A stretch of 64,000 bases of DNA from Klebsormidium nitens (lineage: Eukaryota > Streptophyta > Klebsormidiophyceae > Klebsormidiales > Klebsormidiaceae), in assembly GCA_000708835.1 (NCBI GenBank), contig DF236993.1, positions 230,307 through 294,306 on the forward strand, written 5' to 3'. Position 1 is the stretch's first letter. Each line of letters opens with the position of its first letter. The translations under genes and the position numbers were made by a program. Positions 24,885 through 36,600 of the stretch are shown here, piece after piece. The notes beneath the pieces were generated by a model. The model saw only the letters and a list, made by a program, of their open reading frames with translations, was not told the origin of the DNA and did not search any database.

Positions 24885-25706
24885 TTAGTGAACGAGTTGG
24901 TAACAAACACAGCCAGATGAGGTCCTCACCACACGCTTTGTCAGCGGCTTCTTTTTGCCCCCTTCCACTTCCCAAGGTGCTCGCTTGAGCGCATTTTTGG
25001 CACACTCCGTTCTTGCCTCCGTGTTGAAGGCGGTAATCTCTTCCATCAATTGTTCAGCCACCTTCATCATCTTCTTAGCATTCTTGGTCGGCTGCTCATC
25101 AACGCTCGTGTAGCACAGATTGCAAATCTGCTGGTTGTGCCGAGCCAGATGCCCAAGAAGGTGCACAGTCCTATCACGCAGAGACACATTCGCTGGGAAT
25201 GCCCAGTCCGTTGAGCGGACCATCTGGTTCCGCTCAATCTCCGCCAGTACGGAAGGCCACAGCTCCTCATGAGAGTCCCTGGCGATGTGCATAGCGGTGT
25301 CCTTTCCTGCAAAGAGAGGCGCCAGAAAGCAGGCGATGCGCGCGCTCTTCTCCTTCCATGCCTCGTCAAAACTGCTCAGCAACGCCTGGAGCTCCTTCGC
25401 AAAGGCCTTTGGGAACCAGTCCCCGTACTCCTGCCAGCACTCCAGCAGCCGCGCTGCATGCAGCTTTAGCTCAACGTCCCGCTCAATCCTGACGCTGCTT
25501 GGGGTGTTGACGTGAAATACTACCTTGGAATCCGCGACTTCCTGCAAAACCCAGGGAATCACTACAGAGGGAGCAGCGGTCTGACCTTGACCCTGTTCTG
25601 ACTGCTCATCTAGAACCACGGACTTTTGCGATGGGGAAACACCCCCAATTGCAACCTTGTCTCCTTTTCGAGCCCCTCCAAGGCTCCGCTTGATGGACGA
25701 CAACAT
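24885..25706 (-). CDS. orphan paralogue A, unknown function
   Basis: This intronless frame of 273 residues starts at MLSSIKRSLGGARKG (ATG 25706-25704). I chose this Met over one 19 codons upstream because paralogue B starts MGAFGALKRSLSRPAK. No known domain was recognised. The protein is soluble and mostly helical in look. It shares with B the blocks PSVV.(P/S)WVL(Q/K)EV, (L/M)K(L/V)HAARLL.CW(Q/R)EYG, R(I/L)ACFL, EELWPSVLAEI (B: QELWRPVLEEL) and a CxxC pair (ICNLCYTSV against MCSLCGDIV). The two cysteines could bind metal, but that is a guess. A GTGGTGAGG near the end (after LTKR) could be a splice donor, so the last 15 or so residues are uncertain. A GC-rich region lies just upstream at 25800-25930. 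Confidence 0.7.
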   Translation of the reverse strand: MLSSIKRSLGGARKGDKVAIGGVSPSQKSVVLDEQSEQGQGQTAAPSVVIPWVLQEVADSKVVFHVNTPSSVRIERDVELKLHAARLLECWQEYGDWFPKAFAKELQALLSSFDEAWKEKSARIACFLAPLFAGKDTAMHIARDSHEELWPSVLAEIERNQMVRSTDWAFPANVSLRDRTVHLLGHLARHNQQICNLCYTSVDEQPTKNAKKMMKVAEQLMEEITAFNTEARTECAKNALKRAPWEVEGGKKKPLTKRVVRTSSGCVCYQLVH

Positions 25707-27112
25707 GGTTCCTGGCGGAAAGCGCCTGTACTTAGTCTTTGATGCCCTTTGCACTTCTCTCAACTTTGAGATGAAAACGCTAGCGTCTCATGGATCATCG
25801 ACGGCTATCTGACGCGGCCGCCGACCGAGGCGGCTCAGGGTTTTGAGGTTCTCCCGCGAAGTGTGCGCGACCGCCCCGCGCGTGCGCGCGACTGATCAGC
25901 GCGCCTTGGCGCGCCTTGCAACGAGTCAGCCCCAGAATGATCGCCCAGAACTCTGGGCTAGATTCGACATCAGAGTCGTTCACAATGGTGACTTTTCGTC
26001 ATCTTGGCAGGAAATTTTAACTTCGTTGACCGAGGGTACGCGCTAGCTTGTAGGGCTTTTGAGGGCCGGGCTCATCCACTCTCTCTCAGCGTACTACCGC
26101 GTTCGGGGAAAAATCATCTCTTGGGAATATCAATGAACCAGATTGGAATGATGATGAGCAGAGAACTGATGATCACTCGTGGATCGTACTAAGAGTTGAA
26201 GAAGTGTAAAGCGCTGCCTGTCATTTGAACTTTCAGAAAAAGCCGAATAGTATTCCTCGCTTACAGCGAAGGTGCTTGCAGGTTGCCTTAAAGTATAAGA
26301 AGATGATTGCAGATGATTATGCAGTCCGGCTGCCTTGATACTCAACGCCCAGGATATACAAAAGCTTTGTGTTTCTGAGTAGTGTTAAACGGTCGGTCCG
26401 TTTCTATATATAACTGACTGGGTCTACACAAAAAGACGGATCCGGATCTTCTGAAAAAAATTGGCATTCTATGATTGAGCGCCGCTTCATGATTGCGTCA
26501 AAGCCACCATGTCATCTTTTTTGTTATATTTCGTAGACACTGACGGTCATATTGGACACGCAGCGACGAAGTTTCTGCATGGCAACTGAATCCGACGCAC
26601 TCAGCGTGTCGCTTCCAGGTGCGTTATCGGCTCTTGGCCGAATGTTGCTTGTGGGTAGACTCTACTAAACCTTCCAATTCATGCCCTGCAAATCTTACAG
26701 ATCTAATTTGTGCGTACGTACCATTTCAATGACTAAGCTGCAGCTATACGTTCAATCCCACTCGAGGCTTGGGCACTTCCCAGACAGAAGTCTCGAAAGC
26801 GACTCAAGACTTCGATTTAACGTTCTGCGGACGTCAATCCATTAAGGACAGCATACCGCGCGGCCTTTCTACGATCCAATGCTTTCAGGCAATATTCATT
26901 CTTGCTTTGCAAATGGCGTGCGATCATCCATGCTCGCCCCTTTAATAGAGGGAGCAATAAAGCAGATAATTATGCTGCCGAGAAGAAGGAGAAGAAGGAG
27001 GGTTTGTAATCTGGCTCAGAGAGAGATAAGAAGCAGATCATGATTTTCAATGATTCGCACAATTTTTAGCATGAGTTTTCTGCCAAGCAACATGCCACGA
27101 ATACGGCAATCA
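25707..27112. promoter_or_regulatory. intergenic between orphan paralogues A and B
   Basis: Upstream of A lies a CG-rich, alternating CGCG stretch (about 25840-25930), a plausible promoter. A purine-rich GAGAAGAAGGAG run lies at about 26974-27002. No gene was recognised. Confidence 0.4.
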
Positions 27113-28000
27113 TCATAATCTGATGTTAAGAATATTTTCGCACAAATCTGATGGGAAAAGAAACGGACAAACATGAAGCCACGCTACGTGACGAAGGAAG
27201 CACGCGTCAATCTTACCGCAGAATTTGTAGGCCACAGGATATCTTCCACCTTCGAAACTTTGTTTACTCGACACTACTCGACAAGAAAAGCGAAAGAACA
27301 GGGAAGCTGCTGCTGATGATCTCAAGTTTCGGTTCTTCTCAAAGCTCTCTTCTTTCCCCAGAACGGTCCTCGACAGACTCTTCATCTCGATTTTCATGTC
27401 GCTCTGTTTGTTCACAATGTCGCCGCACAGACTGCACATCCGCCCCTTGCTTGCATGAGCAACCATTTTGTTTAGCAGATCTGCAGTCTCCTCTCTCGCG
27501 TGTGATGCTGCCTCCGACGACCAGTCCTTCTCACGAGTCAGCTGAAGCTGGCCAAGCTCTTCCAGGACAGGACGCCAAAGCTCTTGCGAACCGTTCTTGA
27601 TGTGAAAGGGACTGCCATTCTCTCCGTCAAGAAGATTCACCAAGAAGCAGGCCAAGCGCTGTCCTTTCTCCGAGCGCATGCCTTCCGTTCCCAAATCCTG
27701 CACAGCCTGGACCAGACGCTGTGCAAAGGATATCGCAAAGTGAGCTCCGTATTCACGCCAGCAGCCAAGCAGGCGTGCTGCGTGCACCTTCATCTGGACG
27801 TTGCGGTCGAACCTGTCGCTCAAATCGCACTCAGACACCTCTTTCAGGACCCATGAGACGACCACAGAAGGAGGCGGAGCACTTTTCTCATCTCGCAGCT
27901 TCTCCAGAATTGGCGCCATGTCTTTTTGGAGCTGCTCGGAGGTGCTGGTCTCCTTGGCCGGTCTGCTCAGGCTCCGTTTAAGTGCACCAAAGGCGCCCAT
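27113..28000 (-). CDS. orphan paralogue B, unknown function
   Basis: A frame of 295 residues runs from ATG 28000-27998 (MGAFGALKRSLSRPAKETS). It aligns along about 200 residues with paralogue A, including PPSVVVSWVLKEV, MKVHAARLLGCWREYG, QRLACFLVNLL, QELWRPVLEELGQLQ and the CxxC MCSLCGDIV. The two genes are head to tail and 1.4 kb apart, so a local tandem duplication is the simplest history. Divergence is high (roughly 35-40% identity by eye), so the duplication is old. After about residue 215 the similarity to A stops and the rest (…SSAAASLFFRFSCR…) looks less protein-like; a spliced end or a late frameshift is possible. Function unknown. Confidence 0.65.
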   Translation of the reverse strand: MGAFGALKRSLSRPAKETSTSEQLQKDMAPILEKLRDEKSAPPPSVVVSWVLKEVSECDLSDRFDRNVQMKVHAARLLGCWREYGAHFAISFAQRLVQAVQDLGTEGMRSEKGQRLACFLVNLLDGENGSPFHIKNGSQELWRPVLEELGQLQLTREKDWSSEAASHAREETADLLNKMVAHASKGRMCSLCGDIVNKQSDMKIEMKSLSRTVLGKEESFEKNRNLRSSAAASLFFRFSCRVVSSKQSFEGGRYPVAYKFCGKIDACFLRHVAWLHVCPFLFPSDLCENILNIRL

Positions 28001-30245
28001 GGCTGCGGCGGGAGAGTCTCCTGCGACGACGTGCGTTTGTTGTTGAGAGGCTTCAATATGAAGAAGCGCTCCTGCTCTTCTATTTTGTACTTCTTTGAAG
28101 GGAGGAATGCTCCAAGTTTGTTCAACCGGCGTTCAAGGTCAAGGCTATTCAGAATACTATAAAGGCTGCAACTTCATTCGGTTCTTTGGCCCAGCGCAGC
28201 CATGCCCGTTTGCGTGGAACCCGAAATTTTTGTAAAGCTTCTTAGAAGAGAGACCGTACACTTTGTTGAGTAGTATTTTAAGAGCCTGGTCAAGGATGGC
28301 TAAACCTTCGTAAATTTGGATCTCATATCCATCCCCAGAGCGCCCGGGGAAAACTGAGAATGCCGGAGCCGTTCGATCAAGTGGAAACGCTATCGGATGG
28401 TGCTGGATCATGGTGCGAGAAAGGTCACGTGGTTCGTGCATCTGCCGTGTTTGCGACCTTGGGCTTATTTCGTGCCCGCCACGGCTTGAGCACGGGTTCC
28501 AAGTCCGGTCACTTGGGGCCAGGTTTCCAAGGAGCTTCCAAGCCCTGATGTTCCTGCACCAAGGACGCGCGGCGTGGGTGATCTTCGTCACGGTCGGCCT
28601 CATTTTCGAAGTCGATTAGCTCTAGTGTCAAAGTGCAGGCTTCAAAGTCATGAAAAGCTGGGGCTCTGCGTTCCCCCAAGATGAACAAATCATTGGATGC
28701 CACGACGAGTTGCAATAAGAGGGTCCGGGCCGGCGACAAGTAGAGGGTCGCTGGCCGGTCAATACTTCCTTTCACATCAGATTGATCAAGCGGGTCAAGA
28801 AGAGTCCGACACCTGCATCGAATGAAGGCGAGCCGGCGGCTACTAGTTTTGGTGCTACGGTACGGTGTGGAACAAAGAATATATACGAATCAGTTCGTCA
28901 TAATGCCGCCATGACACGTCCTTCAGTTTCCCAAATTAAGTGCGCATGACGACCTGACATACAGCTACCTCTTCATGATCATGTACATACAGGGTGCATG
29001 ATGCAATCGTCCTCAAGCGGTATATACGGTGCTATAGGGTTTCAATGTGACGCAATTGCAATATTCCAACTATAATTAATCTGGTTCTGGACTCACAAAT
29101 GAAATCTAAAAACATGTTAAAGCCGAATATACCATCGGACATGTTTGCATAACATGATAGAAGCATTGAGGCCGAAGAATCTGCTTCGTCCATGAGCTTA
29201 CAGCAACCTCTTCATGTCTCAGTCAGATCGTTTCAATAAAGTAGCTATGCAGCTTGCGCGCGCAAAACGAATTATGCATACCTGGAATTGATATATCAAA
29301 CAGAAGCGAAGCTTGCCGGCTATATGAACGCTTGACGACTTCCTCGAAGAGAGGTATCTTATCAAAGGTAACCGAGGTAGCCCTTGATTTGAAATCATCA
29401 GACTAGACGGCCTTTAACCAATGGTACCCGGCTGTCAAACTATGGAAGTATCCTGTGATCTCGCGAATACGGCAATCAAAGCCAGCGATCAGAATGCAGA
29501 AGCAGTGGGAGCTACGATGTCACGGAAGGTGCCATGAAGCCTGGTCAATATGCTATGGTCTACGACGGCCGTTCAGATGTAACAATTTCGAATGTGGGTC
29601 AGGTCACCTGCCCAAGTGGGCACACTGCTTCCTATGAATAGGAGATGCGCATTGCGGGTCTCTAAGCAATAGCAAAGTCAAGGCCAAATGTCGACGGTCT
29701 GTCCCCAACTGGGTTGATGTCGAGAAGCACTCAGTCGAGACGCCGAAATAGGCCCGTAAAGAACACAACCCATTGCAGATCTGCCTTCTCGGACTTCGCT
29801 TGAACTCTTCTTGGAAGCGGCGGTTAAGATAGCACTGCAAGTCGATACGAGAAGTGATGTCAGAGTCATCGCCTTTAAAACATTCGGCCCCTTATATTTT
29901 CAAAGTCCGAATCGAAGACACTCGACGACAAGACGACTCAAATCTGACGATACTTGCTCTGAAGATTGCCTGGTTAGGCACTGCAAGGTCGTCAGATGAG
30001 CGGCACCAGAGCCAATGGGATAATGATGGAAGCAGGAAAGCACCTAACGATGAGAGAAGAGGTTCGCAAACCCAGAAGTACATTACGACTGGATGCAACC
30101 AGGATTAAGCGATCGATTCCAGAGGCTTTGCTGAAGAAGCAGCAGCAAGCTCAGCGCACACCGCAACATCGTCATTCAGTTGCAAGTCCCTCATAACGTC
30201 CTCTTTTCACATGGGGATTTATAGGGGGTAGCACTGATAACTTAC
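28001..30245. other. mostly gene-free 2.2 kb with one weak ORF
   Basis: A minus-strand ORF of 148 codons at 28157-28603 has no recognisable domain. The short 3' exon of the next gene may lie at about 30110-30135. There are several cat/gcatg-rich AT stretches at 28860-29340 and nothing else I can support. Confidence 0.4.
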
Positions 30246-32354
30246 TTCGCCTCTCGGCCAGGATCGCGTCCCTCTGGCCCGCGCCCTTCTTCGCTGCCGC
30301 CAGCACCCGTTTCTCCACCCCGGGCACAGAGAACGGCCTGCTCTTGTAGCACCGCTTGTGAGCCGGCTGCCCTCCGCACGTTGAATCCTCTTCGGCAAGC
30401 AGGCTCCCTTCCAACGTCACACTCAAGGGCATAAGCGATCCGTCCGCGACTCCGTTCTCCGGCTGTTTCTTGAGGTCTTCCTTCTCAGGGCAGGGCTTGA
30501 CTGGTTTCTCCGGTCTACTTTCCGGGGTCTCGTTTACTCTAGCTGGGGCTTCGTTCTCTTTCTCGGCTTCCAATTCGTCATGTGCCACCAACTCGCTTCC
30601 AGCCCCCGCCCTCGGCGCCTCCTCCCCGATCCCTACTTTCTCACCACTCTCTTCGAGCCCCTCCTCTTGCACAGACTCTTCTCCTTCCACCACCTTCGCA
30701 GCCGGCAACCTTTCAGGAACCATCGTCTCCCCAATCTGCTCCGCATTCTCCTCCAGAGTAATCGCAACGTCACCTTGGGCCAATTGCTTGTCTAGATGTG
30801 CGCCAGCATGTGACTCGGCCAACTCCGCTGGGGCTTCTGACGTTGCTCCAGCACTTGTTGGCTGAGGCAGACTCTGCACCCAAGAGCAGGAGAACCATTG
30901 GTCAAGAAGTCTGCTTTAACCAGCGATTCTTGTGCTTCAGAAGTAGTGCAAGAGGCTGGATGGTCATCAGCTCTGCCGGCATGGAGCAGTGGGGCTCAGA
31001 AAGGAAGGGCAAGAAGCAGACGGATAATTGCGGTTGATGGAGATTCTTCGAACTGGTTTGAAATTGAGCGACAGAGAGTCACAGGGCATATACTTAAATT
31101 GATGCTGCTTCGTCCACCTGCTCTGATTGTGTTCAATCTGCGGAGTGCAATCTGCCTCTGAGAGCTAGAACAAGTAGCCAGACTGGGCACCTTTCAAGAC
31201 ACCTCATCTGCGACCACCTTATTAATAATCAATCTGCTTGGATCATTAAGCCTTGGCGCACCTGAATGAAGCCACCACCTCGTCTCTCCGCAAGCAACAT
31301 GCTGCGCTCCACCGTCCCTTTATCCGCTGCCCGCTTCAAACGCTCTTCTCTGCCCTTCTGCCCAATGTGCATCTTCTTGACGAGCCCCCGGTGAGACCCC
31401 ACGGCAGCCATAGCTCCGTTCCCTTCAGCCAGAAGAAGCTCCTGGGCTAGCCCCCCCAGACTGTCCTTCCCAGCAGCTCCAGAGGAGTCTTCAGCTGGAG
31501 CAAGCTCTTCGGCCGTTTCACTATCCTCTGACGCTGTTGGATCCACAGCGAGCATCGAGTCCTTCCCATCCTCGCCCTGAAGACCCTCGCCTACATCACT
31601 GCAGCTGACTTGCTCAGCCTCCGGTCTGACTTCTGCCAGAAATGGCTCTAGAGTATTACGCTGAACGGACCCAGGCTTTGGTTCCATTTCCTGGCTGCTA
31701 TCTACCGACTTGGTTATCACCTCATGCCCCTTCTGCACCAAGTCTCCATCTGCTACAGCATCCTTCCTGCCAATTGCAACCTCTGACTCTGAGCTGTTTG
31801 CAGTGTTTCCCTCCAGCCTGATGTCCGTGCGGGGTTTGGTTTCAGCAGGTGTCAAATTGCTTGGCCCATCTTTTTCAGCCACTGACTTTGCCTGCAATCG
31901 ATACGCAAAAAGTTCAAGCACCAAAGCGGTTTGAACATCATCAGAATGGATCCTTGAAATGCAGACGGCATGAGCTATCCAGCTCTTTCAAAACAACCAG
32001 GGGCGCTTGGAAAGATGGAACCAGAGCATTCAAAGTAAAGTGCTTTGATGCGGTTCAGCACCCAAAACCACTTACAGCCACAAGTAGGCCAGGATTTTTG
32101 CGCAGGTGAGATGAGGATTTCAGAGGTCTGTGATCATCTGCTGGGCCTGCGTTATTTTGCATATTCAATATTGCAACAGAAGCAGCGGAAAGGTTACGTC
32201 TGCCGGGCTCGTCCTTATCTCAACGGAATTTGCAGCTCAAGCTTCAGAAAGCCAGGTAGTCCCTCATCATTCATACCTTTGCAAGTTTGCTAAGGGCCTC
32301 TGCCATCTCCTTGTTGGTTGCATTTGCTCGTAGGCCAGCCTGCTTGCACAACAG
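30246..32354 (-). CDS. acidic protein with SAP/HeH-like motif, ends unresolved
   Basis: Three exons are supported: 32354-32277, 31891-31262 (210 codons) and 30873-30246. The first encodes LLCKQAGLRANATNKEMAEA, a short helix-extended-helix motif like that in plant acidic nuclear proteins of unknown role, where it reads L(Q)ALCK..GI.AN.TN..MA.AL. The next two are Glu/Ala/Pro-rich and largely disordered. Each ends in a related basic motif, ERSMLLAERR (exon 2) and QRDAILAERR (exon 3), so the exons look like ancient duplicates. The true start is not found. A possible last exon after TTCTTCAG near 30137 would add TKPLESIA and a stop at about 30113. DNA or RNA binding is plausible but unproven. Confidence 0.6.
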
Positions 32355-33693
32355 CTGCAGCTTCCGTCGGGAAGGTCAGAGTACATCTGCTCGGAGTCCA
32401 TGCTGGCACAGTCCTAAGGCTTGGCCGCAAGAAAGCCGCTGCTTGATTCGCTTCTAAGTGGGTCTGTGGGCCACCGGTGGCTATCAGGGTTTGAGATCTA
32501 CCTGCAACGCGGAAAGTTTTAGGCGCCTCCAGACAATCACCTTCCTTCAATTGGTACTGTCCAAAAAGATGATCTCATTCTATCTTTAACTGGCATCTAG
32601 CGAAATAGGTAAAAGAATGGAAAGAATCCAAAAGAGTTGTTTGACGTCAAGGATTGTATGGCAAGCGCCCTCAACCTTGACGAAGCTTGAGTCCACAACG
32701 CGAGCTGGCCACAACGAAAGCAAGAAGCTGTACCTACTACCGAGGTATGGAAATTTTAAATTTCCCGGAGTTTGAATAGACTCGCAATCGGACGGTTTCA
32801 AAGCCAGACAATCCCAAGATCGACGGCTGTCAATAGCCCTTGGCCAGAGGCCCTGTTTCTGCAGGGTTTCGCGAGCCCCACACCTAGACCTGACTCCGAG
32901 TCCTAGCACGCGGTCATCGTTGCACTGGTACGGATATGAATTTTCATGCCATATGCATGGATGCATTCGAGTTTGACCATACGGTACCTATATGTTAACG
33001 GCCGGCTGCATGCTGGCTATATCTCAGCATGTCTATTGTGTCGGCATAGCATACGCCTTTTATTCACCAGCACCTAGCTAGTTGTAGGTGCCGACCGTAG
33101 ATACAGACGATACCCTTCACATGTCAAGCATGCACCGTTCATTGAAAACGTGAACGTCACTCACATGGCCGCCATGCTCAGCTAGCATGATTCAGACATT
33201 GCATTCGGTCGATCTCGTATTCCAGGTTCCTTCATGTGAGATTTGGTGCTGATCCATCTCTGACGATAATTTTGCTTCAAGTTGTTTGCAATCTGATTTT
33301 GTATGCACGCAAAATACGGCTCTCAAGAATTCACATTGGGGGCGATGCGCACACAAAAATGACGCCAACCCTGATCTCAAAGTAGTAATGCATTGCAAAG
33401 TAAGACCCGGACGTCTAAAAGGTGCATGCGGCAAGCTAAACGGATTGAAAGACACTAAACGTAATACCTTAGCTCTAAAGGAAGCGGGCACTAAAACTGG
33501 GCATGCGGAACAACATCAAGAAGACTTTCGTCATGTCAGTATCCGGTTCAACCGTTGACCGTCCCTGACCAACACAATCTGTCTCGTTTTCAATGCGCAA
33601 GGAGCTTGTCATTGACGCGCAACAGCTCTTTACAAGCTCCGGGACCACCGTTCTCAACGGAGGGTGTAGGCAACAGTCGTCGAAGAGAACGTC
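32355..33693. other. intergenic, 1.3 kb
   Basis: It holds the upstream region of the acidic-protein gene and the 3' flank of the malic-enzyme-like gene. The missing first exon of the acidic protein should be here. No other gene or RNA was recognised. Confidence 0.4.
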
Positions 33694-36600
33694 TCATCTC
33701 AGGCGCCTATAGTGCGGTTTGTACATGATCTCGTGTGCGAAAGCCATCAGGTCGTCGGGCTTTGGTAGTCGGGTTCCAAACCCTGCAGCAATTGGCAGCT
33801 GTAAGCACGTGGTTTCTTAGAAGCGTCCATCCGTCTTGCAAATCCGTATTGCAAGCAAAAGGAGCTCTGGGAGCACATCCATTGTGACTGCTTCTCTTGA
33901 CACTCTCGGTACATTGCTGCGCTCAGCAGTCAGGTTAACGATGTAATGAGAACCAATCCAAAAGAGGCCTCCAGAGCAAAATCTTTATATGAGCGTCTGC
34001 CGCCAGGCAAATTGAATCAAAATGGAGCGGTCTTTGTCATCCAGGCACTTCCTCAACGCAGCCACTCCAACTTCAAACCTTTCAGAAGAACCAGGGCATA
34101 CATGCAGAAAGGTTTACCTGCTTCGTACGACTTTTGAGCGACCGCCCTGGCGATGTGCGCCGAGATTGTCCGGATCTTCCAGAAGGGGGGGTAGATCTGG
34201 CCGCGCGCTCGGTCCTCGTCTTCCACCAGGCTCGCCAACGTGTCGGCTGCACATCATGACGTCAGCTAAAACACAGGCCTTTTTCACATCTTCCCCCAAA
34301 GGGAAACAGGAAAGACGTATGCAGAGGAGAGAAGTCCGGCAATGGAGGAACGTCAAAGACGAGCACTCAAAGACACAATAGGCATCGAGATCAGGAGAAC
34401 AAGTGAGAGCAGACAAGACCGTGTTGCCCAAGAATGCGAAAAGAGAAGGTTGACCCAAAATTGCAAACGAAGCGTCAGTGACGTCACCTGCTGCGAGAAA
34501 CATTTCGTCTCGTATCCGCGTTGTACCCGCGACCAACAACCCGAGGCCAATACCGGGGAATATGTACGCGTTGTTTGCCTGGAAGGAAAGAGAAAATGAG
34601 CTTGAGAAGATACGTCGCGAGAAATGACCCGACGGGAACATTGCTTGCGTCTTTTTCGTTCGCAGGTTAAGCAGAGTGCGAAAGGCACCAAGGAATTGTC
34701 AATGATAAGCAGGTTATTAGGGTCCGACCCCAAGAACGATCGCAAACAGCAACTCGCAACGGAACGCTCTGCGGAACAGATTGGCGGAGCGACGGAAAGG
34801 CTGAGGAGTACCTGGCTCGGCTGGAAGGTCTGCCCGAAGATCTCGACGGGCTTTGACGGGCTCGCGCTTGCAAAAATGCCGCGACCCTATAACGCAAAAC
34901 CCAGGTTGAGTCAGCCTAGACATACGCAGGTGAGCTGCGGCGATCGTGCATGCTGAAGGCCGAAACGGACTTGTAAGGCGGTGTGAGAAAGTACAGATAT
35001 TGAGTGCGCTATGCATCTGCGTCCTTTCGGCAATTAATTGGAACAACGGCCAGCTCCCTTCAATTAATTGGAACAACGGCCAGCTCCCTTCGACCTGGAT
35101 GCTGTACGTCGGCACTTCAACCAATCGAACCTTTGTCAACCCGAGAATGATACGAAGTGGATTGATTGGAAACTTCAGAAAACTTCGTCCGTTACTTCAA
35201 GTTGGTGACCTAATGCAGCGCATGTTCCCGCAGAACGACACGACCTTCAGAAGAGTATTACTGTGATGACGACCGCACTTTTCTGGATCACTGCGGCCGT
35301 TGAAAGCGGCCATAGCACTCCCTCCTTTGCTTTAATAGCTTCGCAATGCCAAAATAAGAATCTTCCAGAGCAAAACGAATCGCCCCGTCGTGAAACTCCT
35401 CGAAGCGTTCGTCTTTACCTGCGTGTGCTGGTACGCGTCCTCCGCAGAGCACTCGCCTTCTTCCGAAGACGCCGGGTTGGAGAGGGGGAAGAGTAGCGGC
35501 CGCTGGAAGAATGGCCGCTTATCTCTCATATCTCAAGATGAAAAAACGCCAGATATATCTGCTTGCTTACTTGTGTCTGTTCGCAATGTAAACAGGAAGG
35601 TTCGAGAACTCAGTAAAAGTGTTCGAGTCAACCTACAGACGCGCACCAAAAGAACGAGTTGCCACGTCGATGCTTACGAGAAGAGTGAATTTAGCGGCCC
35701 AGACTCGCGAATCCTTCCGTCACCACTTGACGTGAAAATAGCCCACCGACTGCAACCTTCCAAGTTACTCACTACGGAGAGGCGATTCGGAGGTTGCCCA
35801 TTTTCTAATAGGTTCAGGGCGGCCGTCATCACGAACTTTTCTAAATATCAATCTTAGATCCGACTATTGCGTATGAAAAGAGGACCTCAAAACCACAACC
35901 TGCCCAATTGCGACCTGGCAAAAAGGAGAGAAGGTCGAAGGAAAGGGTGGAATGACGTCCAGAAAAAAGTGCAGAGTTTCAGGTACATCCTTCCCATCGC
36001 TCTTCCCGCTCGTCTGGACGACAATATCGGCAGCCATACCGGCAAACCCTCGCCTCACGAATCCGGAGATCCAAGGACTTAAACGGTTGAACCCCGGGAT
36101 GCAAGCTACAGGAGCCTTGTTCCAGATCTCCAAGACTGATGGACCATGTGCAGATTTCCGTGCTTCTTTCTGTTGTCAATGTGCGTCGTTTTCTAAGTAC
36201 ACGTACCTTCACATTGAGCGCCATCTCCTCCAGGACTTGTTGTGTGAATGCGCCCCGGGGCGCAGACAGCCCGACCAATACGGTGGGCTTCACAACCTGG
36301 ATAAGCGAGTCGGGGAGCCTGCTGAGAGTTTTGCGGACCGTTTAGCATCCATTGAAGCGCCTCTTCAGAGAGATGTGCAGACTTCCTACTACTGATCAAG
36401 GGCCCTCGGATTGATCGTCTCGAGTCCGAGCGATGGAGATGCGAATGACTTTCTGGAAAAGATGTTACCCTGCAGCTGCTTCTCAGGAAGAAAAATCCCA
36501 AGGGCAAGCTCTGAGGGGCCGTCGGCGGGTGGGTCTCGTTTTAGACCGCAATTAATCTATCAAGAAACAGATTCTTTACATTCTGACTCACCAAGCTAGA

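Noticed and set aside
28157-28603. 148-codon minus-strand ORF
   Set aside because: I considered it as a gene or gene relic, but no domain, splice partner or paralogue in the window supports it.
29996-30196. plus-strand ORF with RKPRSTLRLD…KKQQQAQ
   Set aside because: It has a basic, plant-like look, but it is short, isolated and overlaps the expected 3' exon of the minus-strand gene.
30470-30865. Ser/Pro-rich plus-strand ORF
   Set aside because: It is antisense to the Glu-rich exon of the acidic-protein gene, whose splice sites and motifs are on the minus strand.
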